Source: Blasia pusilla (taxonomy: Eukaryota; Marchantiophyta; Marchantiopsida; Blasiales). From it: 64,000 nucleotides of DNA. Made by a program: the position numbers and the translations under genes. The notes under the pieces were generated by a model that had not been told where the DNA came from, made no database searches, and saw only the letters and a list, made by a program, of their open reading frames with translations. Where the stretch lies: assembly GCA_050084515.1 (NCBI GenBank), contig CM114272.1, positions 17,360,001 through 17,424,000 on the forward strand. The letters run 5' to 3'. Below, one piece after another: positions 36,729 to 48,848 of this stretch (position 1 is its first letter; each line of letters starts with the position of its first letter).

Positions 36729-37240
36729 TATCATGTTTTTTAGGATAGATCAGTGAGATCTAGTAGAGCGCCTTTGTGAGTAGTGGAAGATAGGATCTGG
36801 AGGTCGAGGATACCTTGTTGAGGCTCCGGAAAACCTGAGAGAGCAGGTTTCCCTTCGTTTCGACTCATTTGGAGCCATATTGAGGAACTTACTATTCTAG
36901 GTAAGTACCATTTTGAGTATATGATCAACTTTCTATTTTTGGTAAGTGGCCCTTGACCTCCTACATCAGGTCAAGAGCCAAGGAGGTGACTTAGGAGCAT
37001 AGGTTACCATGGAGAGAGCTTGGGAGAGAGGAGGGGTATACCTCAAGGAGAGAGCTTGAAAGCTCATTCTCTCATTGTTGAACCTCTTGGCATGAGGCGA
37101 CTGAGCTATGGTCTTGCTTGTAATGTCTGTGTAACCCAAGCCTCTCATTAGGAGAGTGAGTTTGGTTTGACATTGAAAGAGATATGTGAGAGTACACATA
37201 TTTTAGAGCTATGGAGTTGAGAGATATTGGATCTTATTTT
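36729..37240 (+). repeat. 3' LTR of the large gypsy element, continued after the insertion
   Basis: About 510 bp align with 17589-18100. The insertion of copy A separates it from the LTR start at 26016-26157. Confidence 0.72.
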
Positions 37241-37740
37241 GTTGGAGATATATTTTGGTACTTCTTGTCTTGTTGTTTGGATGTCATGAGTTAGCATGGG
37301 ATCGTGCATGTTTGTGTGTTTTCGGTGACAAAAATGTATGTTATGTGCATATGCGCACGATAGATGATTTGCGAGCATAGGTTACCGTGGAGAGGGCTTG
37401 GGAGAGAGAAGGGGGTATACCTCCAAAAGAGGGAACTTAAACTCATTCTCTCTTTGTTGAATCTCTTGGCATGAGGCGGCAGAGCTATAGTGCTCTTTCC
37501 CTTGTGTGAGAAATCTAAGCCTCTTATTAGGAAAGTGGGTTTGGTTTGACATTAGAGAGTGCACACCATGGAGAGCTTGGTGTGAGATGTGAATAGAGAT
37601 TGGATCGATAGATTGGAGATATTTTAGTACTTTTTGTTTCTTTGTTTGGATGCCATGAATTAACATGGGATCATGTGTGTTTGTGTGTTTGTTCGGTGTC
37701 AACGATGTATGTTGTGTAGCGATGTGTATGTGCACGACAC
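37241..37740 (+). repeat. Extra partial LTR copies in tandem
   Basis: The LTR-start unit (GAGATATTTT to GTGTATG) occurs again at 37245-37365 and 37618-37736. Between them, 37366-37610 is a second diverged copy of 36985-37240 (AGCATAGGTTACC, GGGTATACCTCC, TCTTGGCATGAGGCG). The structure is LTR-start, LTR-rear, LTR-start, LTR-rear, LTR-start, consistent with tandem LTR duplication with internal deletions. Confidence 0.65.
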
Positions 37741-38398
37741 GTCAACTCGTCAATGTAGATCCTATGTTTAATGTTCATGGGGAAATGAGTAAGTAGCATG
37801 CACGGGACAAAAGTACGTTTAGGTCGGACAACTCGAGAAAAAAATTCATGAAGAATGTGATTCTCTCCACCTCATTTTTCTGTCGACTTCCCACCTTCAC
37901 TCTTCACCCATTGCTCGGAAAGTTTGTGGGGCACTAGAGCCTACCACATCATAGCGCTGTGACATGCTAATATTTTATATGCGGAGAGATAGATCTATCC
38001 ATAATCAACCTCGCTTTCTATGGCTCAAATACAAACCGACACAGACCCCCTTGGTTTCTACCACCCTTGCTCCTATGGAACCCTCCGAGCCACGGGAAAG
38101 TGAATCTGGATCTCCGTCTCTCCTTGTTGTAAACCCTAGAAGATTCAAACCCCATTCCAACAAAGAAACCTTTAGTTATATCTACTTGTGTATACTTAGA
38201 GGCTATTTGTACACAGAGCAACATACCTTTTCCGACTCATGCTCGAACCATTGCAGCACTCTATGAGACAAGCAAGATACTCAAATTTTGAGGTTTAGAT
38301 CAAATAGCCCGAGGATAAAAAACCAACACAATACTCCATAAATTACCTTGGCAATAGGTTTCTATCCACACCCTTATGCGGTAGTTGTAGTAGTAGCT
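37741..38398. other. No recognised gene
   Basis: Unique-looking sequence after the LTR array. No frame with a recognisable domain; open frames are under 105 codons. Confidence 0.3.
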
Positions 38399-38624
38399 AC
38401 ACTTTTGCGTTCCACCGTCAATTCTCACCTCCATTCCCTTCTCCATAATCACTGTTGCATTTCCACTCGCAACACCATTAACTCTCGTCTCCATTCCCTT
38501 CTCCAGAGTCACTTTTGCGCTTCCACTCGCTGCACCGTTAGCTCACCTTCATTTCCTTCTCCAGTCACTTTCGCCCCTCCACTTGCTCTGTCGTTAACTC
38601 TCGCCTCCATTCCCTTCTCCCGTG
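38399..38624. repeat. Minisatellite, about 57-bp unit, four copies
   Basis: Each unit starts CACTTTTGCG or a variant, continues through CCACTCGC, and ends TCCATTCCCTTCTCC. Four successive units begin near 38399, 38449, 38508 and 38564. Open frames across it are products of the repeat. Confidence 0.85.
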
Positions 38625-38976
38625 TCGATAAGTAGTTTTATCTGCCCTCAATGAGGTTCAAAAGCTAAAGAGAGGAGGGTGGATGACATGTGGCTGCCTC
38701 TCAAAAGATGACAATTTTGAGAAACAAGTATCCTTATAGTGTCCCTACACATATAAAGATTACCCCTCCCTCCACGCACTCAAAAAATAACAAACCAAAT
38801 TAAATAAGATCAATCCATAAAGAAGCATCGCTTCTTGCCAAATTATCCTGTGATAGGTAAGCTATTGAGTAAGTATTTATAGGGTCTCTCGAGGTGACAT
38901 ACAAGTACATTATAAATCAAGGCTTCACTTCTTTTTTTCCCGACATAGTAATCCCCTCCCCATGTTTCAATAGTAA

Positions 38977-39005
38977 CTAGTGAGAATGCTCGTGCAATGC
39001 ACCAG
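38977..39005 (-). mobile_element. Helitron 3' terminus
   Basis: On the minus strand the sequence runs GGTGCATTGCACGAG, about ten bases, then CTCACTAG followed by T. A short hairpin (GTGCATTGCAC) about 10 nt before a terminal CTAG inserted next to T is the plant Helitron 3' end. The body would extend to higher coordinates, over the F-box fragment. I could not find the matching 5' TC end. Confidence 0.62.
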
Positions 39006-39413
39006 CATCAAATTATACACTAAAAAAATACTAAGTTGAAGGCATGAAGGAATCCGAACTGCGTCTCATAAGTATGCGATAATATTACTCATATGATAGG
39101 CTATTCAGTCCTTAGAAAATGCGGCTAAAGCAAGAATAGAAAAAGCCTCGTTGTGTTTAAGCTAAAAAATTAATTCTGTGTCTCTCTCTTATGAAGGCGC
39201 AACTACCGCGGCTATCCCTCTCGGCAGCATTTGCAGTTCGGCCTATCAGTAGATTTAACCACGTGTCCTGCGCCTACGACGAGGGTGTATAATGAATTGA
39301 GGGTTTCTCCCCTTCGTCTGTCCCTCGCGGGTGGTCACGTTCTCCTCCTTCGTGCGATTTACGAAACTTTCTCCTTCCCCATTGTGCCACTCTCGGGAAA
39401 CACTGGCAGCAAC

Positions 39414-39809
39414 TCAAGGCAGCAGTTTCAGAGTTGGGGCTGGCAGCTGCCTCCATGATCTAGTGGTGGGATTGCAAATGAAGAAGGCTGCTACTTCATC
39501 CATAGTGGCAGCAAAGCACAACAACGCCCCAACTGATGCTGCCAAGTACACTCCCTCCAGGAGATAGGGGATTGGGATGCTCAAAAATCGAACCATTTGC
39601 GAGAGGAGGGGGTTGTACCCTTGGAATGACTCGCAATCTCGGATGTGCCCAGCAGGCAAGCATTTCATGAGGTTGCGAGATATCATCGCGTTCCATGACT
39701 TGTAGGTGGAGCAGAGCTTCAAGATGCTGGACAGAGGCAGTTTGGACAGCACTTTCTCTAGCAAGTCCTCAAGTAAATTACTCCAGACACAGTCATCCAT
39801 GCTTTTCAC
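39414..39809 (-). pseudogene. F-box protein fragment
   Basis: The frame starts MKSMDDCVWSNLLEDLLEKV and continues LSKLPLSSILKLCSTYKSW, a good F-box (residues about 9-50) of the type that binds SKP1 in SCF ubiquitin ligases. FFICNPTTRSWRQLPAP (residues about 108-124) is the usual start of the following kelch/F-box-associated repeats. Only 131 codons remain, where such proteins normally have about 350-450, and there is no continuation below 39414. A Helitron 3' end lies 430 bp downstream on the same strand, so gene capture by a Helitron is a plausible origin (inference). Confidence 0.75.
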
Positions 39810-40584
39810 CTGATCCCGATCTTCTCAGCGTAACGCTCCTCTGCTTCAAGTTAAGAGGCAGACAGTTGTTTCCACAGCCTATACCAAAGCAGCAGACAGT
39901 TGAGTTCACACCCATCGGCAGCAAAGGAGAACATTCGCAAACAATCTGAGAGAGGACCTCAATCATTGACTACCGAACCTTGGAAACTCTCTCCCCAACT
40001 GAAGATTCGATAGGCGTAGAGAGAATCACATCATCATCCACAAGAACCCTCACAACTATCACTCTCGAATTCCTCACAATCAATCATCACACGAGAACTG
40101 CAATCAGTGACAGGCTTCAGTGCTTCGCCCAATGCTCACGATCCAAGACAACAAAGGGCACCTTCCACTGCGGAATGATCGGGACACTCACGCACGCACG
40201 AGATTCCGAGAGCCCATATGAGTCAACGATTGCACCCGTTGCTCGACTCCCAGAAATCCACCCCTCCTCCTCATCCCTAAAAGCAAGAACAAGCAAGTAG
40301 CATATTGAGGTATGAAGGCGCTGACTGCAATTTCATGCAAGTTCGAGAGTCGCACGATCACACGGAAACCCATGAGATTTTTTGAGTAAGAAACGACCGA
40401 GAATAGAAACAGGCACGACTGATATTACAAGGACTCTGGCTTCCGCAATTGACAAATTTGCTGGCAGAGCCACAGGAGAAGTAAGAGACACCTGCAATGC
40501 GAAAAGTGTGCAGCGGAGAAACTACGCAGACGATCAGCTCCCACAACTTGGATTGCCACTGTGACACGGAAACTGAAGGGTGCT
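39810..40584. other. No recognised gene
   Basis: CA-rich plus-strand sequence with open frames lacking domains. It lies downstream of the LINE on the minus strand and may include its 3' untranslated region. I see no clear poly(A) tail (a T-run on the plus strand). Confidence 0.35.
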
Positions 40585-41703
40585 TCAAATCCTGATAGCC
40601 GAGACTCCGAAAGCCATCGAAGGACACAGGAACAAATGTGCTAGTAATGTTTCTTGCAGATGGACCATTATGTGTAAATGCCCACACAGAGAGAGACTGT
40701 ACTCATTAAGTAGTGCCTGTCGTAGCCTTGCGACCATAGACCCAGAAGCAAGTGAAGAAGGTTGGACGGTGCTTGAGACTGGGATGGGTGTAGAGAGAGA
40801 AGCAAGTGAAGAAGGTACCATACGAGAGGAGGGAGACACTCTCATATAGTGTGAGTGCTGACCAAACAACGTGTTTGTACGGAGCTTCCAAGTGTCAACC
40901 AAGAAACTCTTCACCACACAATCTACTTTACCTGATTGGGATCCCCAATAGACATTACTTACCAGTGCAGCAGCTTTGGGCAATGAATCAAGCCTACTGA
41001 ATGTGTTGAACAATTCTGGTGCTACCAGCTTAGCAATATCAGCATATGCTCTTGCTATGTGTGTTGTGAATTTTGCGCAGGAGACCAAGTAATGACTAGA
41101 GGTTTCGTCCCCATCGTCACACAAGGCACAAGAGTTTAGTTGTGTTCCCATCCTGCTTTTCTTATGGTTCAAGGGGATTGCCCCCGTCCTGAACTTGAAC
41201 TTGAGCCGGGTTCCCAAGCAAGGGGTTCCCCGCAAATAGTTCTTCAGTTCTGCCCTCTCGGGATATACCATCAAAAGAGAGAGGTCAGACATTTTCATGG
41301 CTTCCTCCATGCTGTTCTGCTGTGAGCGTTTGCCCACTACTTTGGTTATGGTATCCACGAATGCTTTCTCATCTTGCTCCCACAGTTCAGGCCCTGCTGG
41401 GAGCTTGGATGCTTGCACAATCTCTTGAACCTTTTTCGTCCAAGATTTGGCCTGTTTTACGGGTCTTCTTTGGGTCCAGGTTTTCCCCATCACCTCTTTA
41501 GGATAGCGATGGGAGTCCATTGTCTCCAGCTGCCTCCGCCATTTCAACTTGGCGATGTCACGTCTATCCTCCAAGGGTTCCACACCTAGTTCTGATCTCA
41601 CACCAACGCGGGCTGTTCGTGATGAAGTTGACATCATACCCCGAAACGCCTTCAGCTGCACAGCTTCAAGCCTATCCCTTTGTTTGGTGATGGCATCCCA
41701 CAC
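40585..41703 (-). pseudogene. LINE ORF2 C-terminal region with CCHC-type motif
   Basis: A single open frame of 372 codons. It opens with the thumb/connection region (MWDAITKQRDRLEAVQLKAF) and contains CALCDDGDETSSHYLVSC (Cx2C...Hx4C, about residues 213-230), the zinc motif at the end of many plant LINE polymerases. It follows the RT piece after a stop and shift at about 41705. The zinc motif is thought to help bind the RNA template. Confidence 0.8.
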
Positions 41704-41712
41704 TGCTGCCCC

Positions 41713-42730
41713 CTATTTCAGCGAGGGACGAATGGTATGCAAAATGACACAGCGCTTTACTTCTGATGTGATGTCCCGACACTGTAGGAATCTGGACAGA
41801 CCGTTCACCTTCTTGTGGCCTTTCTCAGTAGTCTTCTTGATGTGTGCATCCCACATGCAATCTTCCGAGAATTCTATGCCCAGATAGGTGTAGGTAGCCA
41901 CACAGGGGATCTCTTGGTCACCCCAGTACCACTGTTGGTCTTGGTCCTCCTCCTTGCCATTGAAAATCATCACACCGCACTTCAGTACATTTGCCTCCAT
42001 GCCCCACATGTCACACCAGATTTTGGTCAGGGAGATCATCTCTTGGAGTTTCTCTCCTGTTTCCTCGAGGCCACCAAAGTCATCAGCAAACATGCGGGCA
42101 ACAATAGAGTTGTTGCCCACCCGTATGCCTAGTCCACTATCCTCCATTTCTTCCAATAGGGAATTCACGAAAATGTTGAAGAGGGTGGGGGAGAGCGGGC
42201 ATCCTTGAGCCACTCCTTGCTTGATGTCGAATGTCCCACTCTTTTGGCCATTCACCAGAACTCTACTCCTTGTGTTCTGGTACATCTTCTCCACCACCCT
42301 CCACATTTTCCCTCTCAGCCCCGCCTTCCACAGGCTATAAAAAAGCCCGTCACGCCATACAGTGTCGTATGCCTTCTTGAGGTCCAAGAAAGAAGCAATA
42401 GGTGGGTTTCCCCTCTTTTTTCCTACCCTCGATGATCTGACTGAAGGTGAAGGTGTGGTCCACGCAGCCTCGGGCTTGCCGGAAGCCAGCCTGGCCTTCC
42501 TTGATGACAGAATTCTCCTCCAGGTACATAGAGATCCTATTGTTGAGTATACGGCAAAGGAGCTTCCCGACTACACTCAACAATGTAATACCCCTGTAGT
42601 TTCCAGGGTCTTCTCGCTCACCCCTCTTGAAGAGGTTCACGATGACTCCCATCCGCCATCTTTGTGGGATGACTTCTGCCCGCGAGACCAGGTTGAAGAG
42701 ACTCACTAGAGAACGAGCCAGCCATAGCAA
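41713..42730 (-). pseudogene. LINE reverse transcriptase core
   Basis: Motifs in order: GVIVNLFKRGEREDPGNYRG, GFRQARGCVDHTF, DLKKAYDTVWRD (first catalytic Asp), GVAQGCPLSPTLFNIF and MFADDFGG (the FADD box), then YTYLGIEF. The frame changes once between 42350 and 42387. It would copy the element RNA at a nicked target site. Confidence 0.9.
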
Positions 42731-43629
42731 AGATCGCCATACTTCAACAGCTCATTCACAAGCTCATCACCACCGCCTGCTTTGTGGTTCACAAGTTCTT
42801 TGATCGCTGCTCCCACCTCAGCCAGGGAGAACCAATCATTATATGGGTTGCCCAGCTCAACCTCATCATCTGCCTTCTCCCGTTGTATCTTAACAAAATC
42901 CTCCACCACCCTCTCGAAGTTCTGCTCTTCAAGGGATGTCTGAGCGGGCTTCCTGCGTAACTCCTTGTAATGGCCTTCCAACACATGTCGGATCTGTTTA
43001 GCTGTGGTCACTATTCCACCGTCTTTTCTCTTCAAGGCCTTTACGTCATTTTTGTCCCTGGCCTTGCTCAATTTCTGCACTTCCATCCAGAAATTTTTCT
43101 GATTCTCAGTGAAATTCTCATTGATGGATGAGTATGTGGCTTGGTTCATTTTCTTCTTGTGCATGCGCACAAGAAGACGGGTTTCCTTGCGTAGGGCCAC
43201 ATACTCTGCCCACAAGGATGCATCGCCCCTGGCTTTGGCACTTGTGGCATACGCTTCCCTTCGTTTGGCAATGGCTGCCTTGAGTTCCAAGGACCACCAT
43301 TTGACGGCTCTGCCGCATATTATCAATTTCCTGCCGACAGCAATCTCGGCGGCATCTGTCACTCCACGCTCCCACCATGCAAGCACCATGTCCACAGTTG
43401 TTCTTGTGAACCCAAAGGTCTTGACGGTAGATTCAATGAAAGTGTCAAATGCCAAGAGATTTTCTTCCAGCTTGCCAATGTACACCTTCTTGTTGCCCTC
43501 ATCTTGGAAGTCCTCTATCCTCCATTTCTTGATCACCCTCTTCACTGGTTTGGTCGAGCATTTTAGCCTTTGCTGCAACTCTGTCCAGACCAATGAATGA
43601 TCTGATCTTCCAATGTCTGTCGCATCCAT
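42706..43629 (-). pseudogene. LINE region between endonuclease and reverse transcriptase
   Basis: An open frame of 307 codons starting with the endonuclease end (GRSDHSLVWTELQQ, the SDH box) and continuing through a charged helical region (LRKETRLLVRMHKKKMNQ) to KAGGGDELVNELLKYG, the usual entry to the RT domain. Confidence 0.85.
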
Positions 43630-44340
43630 TGTGATCTTCCCCTGCGTGTGTAGAGTTCCTCATCCACAGCTATGTAGTCCACAATGGAGCTCTCATTCTC
43701 CTTGAAGTTGACCCTAGTCCAAGCCGGGGATCCCACCTTATGCCTATCATTAAGTGCCATCAGTTGAAGTTCCCTCAACATCGTGATCAGCCGTGTGCCA
43801 TTGCCATTCACTCTCACATCTCCAAACATCCCGATCTCCGCTGGGGATCAGTGCCTTGCCCCACCCAGCTGTTGAAGTCTCCCAGCAAGACTATGTTCCC
43901 CTTTGTCTCAAAACCCAAGGCAATCAGTTTTCACACTATCAAACGCTGCCTCTGTTACAGCAGCAGATTCACTGTTTGTAGGCATGTAAATACACCCGAT
44001 GTACATATCCTGCGAGTTGCACTCAGCTCGGACTTTGACCCATATCTTTGTGTTCATACTCGAGCCTTGTGCTTTGATGATCTCACACTTGTCCACCATG
44101 AAGTCTCGATGAAGAACCCGACACCCTTCATACCTCTGTTGTTGTCCGCCTGGGTGCCGCACATCTTTCCAAACCATGCATAGTGTGGTACATGGGGTAT
44201 CTCCATTAACTTGGTTTCCCAAGTTTCCTGACCCCCCATATATGTATTTGATTTTTCAGCAAAACTTCAGCAACCTCCAGCTGCTTTATTGCATGGGTCA
44301 GTCCACGAAGTTCCAGTACCCAAAGGGAGAGTCACTAAGT
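43560..44340 (-). pseudogene. LINE AP-endonuclease-like domain
   Basis: Pieces in different frames give the usual order: the GVGFFI and YIGCIYMP strands, GDVRVNGNGTRLITMLREL, NDRHKVGSPAWTRVNF, and SSIVDYI followed by SDHSLV in the next piece. These are the conserved Asp and His boxes that nick target DNA. At least two frameshifts and several stops are present. Confidence 0.8.
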
Positions 44341-44980
44341 GGGTTGGGGATCGGCGGGCACGCTTTTGGCGTCGGTGTGGTGCATTTACGACATGGAACC
44401 TCTTCATGTGCAGGCTCTTCATCGCTGGTCCCTTGGAGAACACTAAAGATATTAGGTGTGTAGATCACCAGCAGTTTTGTGGAGATGGGCCTTTCCTTCA
44501 AGCTGGAACCACCCTCGACTACCATAGCCCTCCAGTTGTAGGCACGTCTCAGATCTTGAGACACCTAGTTTTTGTGGCAAGCCAAGTATTGGCCTCCTCT
44601 GCCCTTGATAGACGCCTTGAAGATACATTGATTGCCGTTCATCATCCGAGTAACCCCAGCAGTAGCCAGGAATTCAAAGCCCAAAGCTGCGCACATGATC
44701 TTAAATGAGACAAAGTCTATTGTGGGACGTACACCAAAAATGATCATGTGGAACCGTGGTCTCCTCCTGTAGACCAGATTGAACTCGCTGCCCAAGTCCG
44801 AACTCCGGGGGGCCTTTGAGCGTCTCACATAAACATGCCGGTATTCCCCACCCAGCTTGGGGATGCTGGGCTTTGGTATGCGCCTTTGATAGGTGAACTG
44901 ATACTCCTCACAAGCTTGGGAGGACTGAGATATATTGGGCTCAAGGCCGCTGATTATATGTAGAGGTTTGGCAAACAACT

Positions 44981-46799
<1,819 letters not shown>

Positions 46800-46912
46800 T
46801 AATCGAACGTGCAGCGTGCATAGACGTCTAGATCTGAAACCGTCAGAGTACACGCAACTAATCGAACGTGCAGCGTGCATAGACGTCTAGATCTGAAACC
46901 GTCAGAGTACGT
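46800..46912. repeat. Near-perfect tandem duplication, 59-bp period
   Basis: AATCGAACGTGCAGCGTGCA through GAAACCGTCAGAGTAC occurs twice with no mismatches seen, separated by CACGCAACT. The identity suggests a recent duplication. Confidence 0.92.
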
Positions 46913-47403
46913 ACCTTTGATCGACTATGACCTCTTAACTTCTTGAATTTAGCTCTTCTAGTGTTCTCCCTTCGAAAGGATACAAGTGAACACGCGTCGA
47001 TATGAATTCTCGATTTCTGCGAGAATTAATTTTGGTTGTGCGTTTTAGTGATCATTTTGGAGCATACGATGAAATCGGTGGAGAAGAGAATAATTGGATA
47101 GTCTGGATGGTCAGAAAAAATGACAGGAACTTGTATGGACGGTAATGAAATGAAAAATGTTAAAAAATTAAATTTTCACAATGAAAAATATAAAAACTCA
47201 TTATTTTTTGAGTTTTATAACGAATCAAACTTTGTTGGGTTTATGTATTTTTGGTTGAGTTTTGTTCCAGTATTAAAATTTTGCCTCAAATTTTTTTTTA
47301 AATTTAGGTACAAAATTTGAAAAATGTAGGGTTAGCCTTGGACTCTTGGCCAATGCTTTCATATTGCAATTCTAAACTTTAACATGCCGAAAAACACAAA
47401 TAA
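46913..47403. other. No recognised gene
   Basis: AT-rich, with short open frames only and no recognised motif. Confidence 0.3.
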
Positions 47404-47585
47404 TCTATATAATAATTGGAGGATGCAATTTTTTTAAGTTCCTCTCTTTGACACATGCCATTAGATTTTTTCTCAAAAATACCTTTGGTCACAATAGTTG
47501 GTGGTCATACAAAGATATTGGTAAGCAAAGTGAATCATTAAGTAAGGATCCTTGCATCGCACGGTCCCTTAAGGGTCCTTACTAG
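47404..47585 (+). mobile_element. Very short non-autonomous Helitron (182 bp)
   Basis: The 5' end reads A|TCTATATAATAATTGGAGG, typical of plant Helitrons. The 3' end reads TTGCATCGCACGG, the perfect 10-bp palindrome CCCTTAAGGG, TCCTT and ACTAG|T. Insertion is between A and T without target duplication, as expected. There is no coding capacity. Confidence 0.68.
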
Positions 47586-48848
47586 TACCTAGTAACCTAG
47601 CCAGTTGAAAGAAAGTGCATTGCAAATATCTAAGTCTATGGTGCCCACACTAGTGCCTAGCGGGGTAATCGGGAAGTGAGTCATGATCGAGGATATAAGA
47701 AAGAAAGACTTTGATGTGACCCACCAAAGTTGCAACCTACACTAGCTAGTTGCGAAACTAGGAAGGGCGGTAGAACCAGTTGTAGGACTAATGCCATGAG
47801 AGACGCGCACATATCTTGTGACTAGCCTTAGGTGAGAAAGGGGCATAGCTAATTCCGGGGACAAAGCCAAAGCAAGAAAGGTTTGAGACTTTGGAGCCAT
47901 ATGCCAAGTCAAGAGCGAGAAGCAAGGAACACATGAGTGGTCAAGATGGGTAAGACACCACGAGACTAGTCATGAAACGCAAAGGTTGGCAAGACAACCA
48001 TATGCATGAGACGCCAAACAGAGAGTCAAGATGAGTGCTAACCATGAACCATTTGAAAAGCGCGTCTGAGCTCCAAGATTTTTTTGGGGAGCCGAGAGTT
48101 GCATGAGCTATAAGAAGCCTCCACCAAGCCATCTTGAGAGATAACTAGTCAAACGCTCATCCACGGGTCACAAACCTCATTCAGGTTGAGGGCTATAATC
48201 AAGGGGCCGAGGGGAAAATGGGGAAGATGGAGTTTTCTTGGAGAACCCTAGAAGTACCTATAGGAGGGAATACTCTCCCTCTCTACCCGCTAAACCCCTT
48301 GAACCAGGAACTAACCGTGATGCAAGAGCATGTTTGGCAATATTTCAGGTTTGAGTTAAGGGATCAACACACCTTGAAGAATTAATCAACAGGCTCTGAT
48401 TTAGGCGAGAAAATTTGGATCGAGATTGGTCAAGGCTTAGGGAAGAGGCTTCTATGGAAGACATTACGTATGTGAGAAGACTTGAACCAATTAGCGCTTG
48501 GCAGCTTCTCAGGATATATACCTACGAAATGTGCAATTGGTTGAGTCTTTCGGACTTCAACTAAGTCTTCCAATTGCAAAGCTTAAGGTGGGAAGTACTT
48601 TGGGGTAAAGCTAGGGGAAGTAGAGGACGGACTCTATGACGATATGGACATAGTATGGAGTATTTTATTTTATCTTATAAAAAACTTTATAGAAGGTGTA
48701 GTTTATCTCTTTACTTGAATGTCCACGAGAATGTGCATCACTTCTAAGTGTAACATGTATTCATTTTCTTTTGTCCTACCCTTGATAATGCTATGTATAG
48801 TCAACCATGAGAAAATACAAGAGTAGGAAATGCCAAATTTTTATAGAG
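47586..48848. other. No recognised gene
   Basis: Sequence downstream of the Helitron helicase remnant on its strand. It may include that element's non-coding 3' part. No frame or motif is convincing. Confidence 0.3.

Larger units (their letters stand above)
40585..44980 (-). mobile_element. LINE (non-LTR retrotransposon), decayed
   Basis: The minus strand carries, in order, a linker region (44565-44978), an AP-endonuclease-like domain (about 43560-44340), a reverse transcriptase (about 41713-43629 including its N-terminal extension) and a Cys/His-rich C-terminus (40585-41703). The domains are in at least five frames, so several frameshifts have accumulated. The region between 44980 and the GA tract at 45486 may be its 5' part. 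No flanking target duplication was identified. Confidence 0.88.

Noticed and set aside
39980-40300. Plus-strand open frame of 106 codons
   Set aside because: Thr/Ser-rich without any motif, next to the 3' side of the LINE, and not supported by any context.
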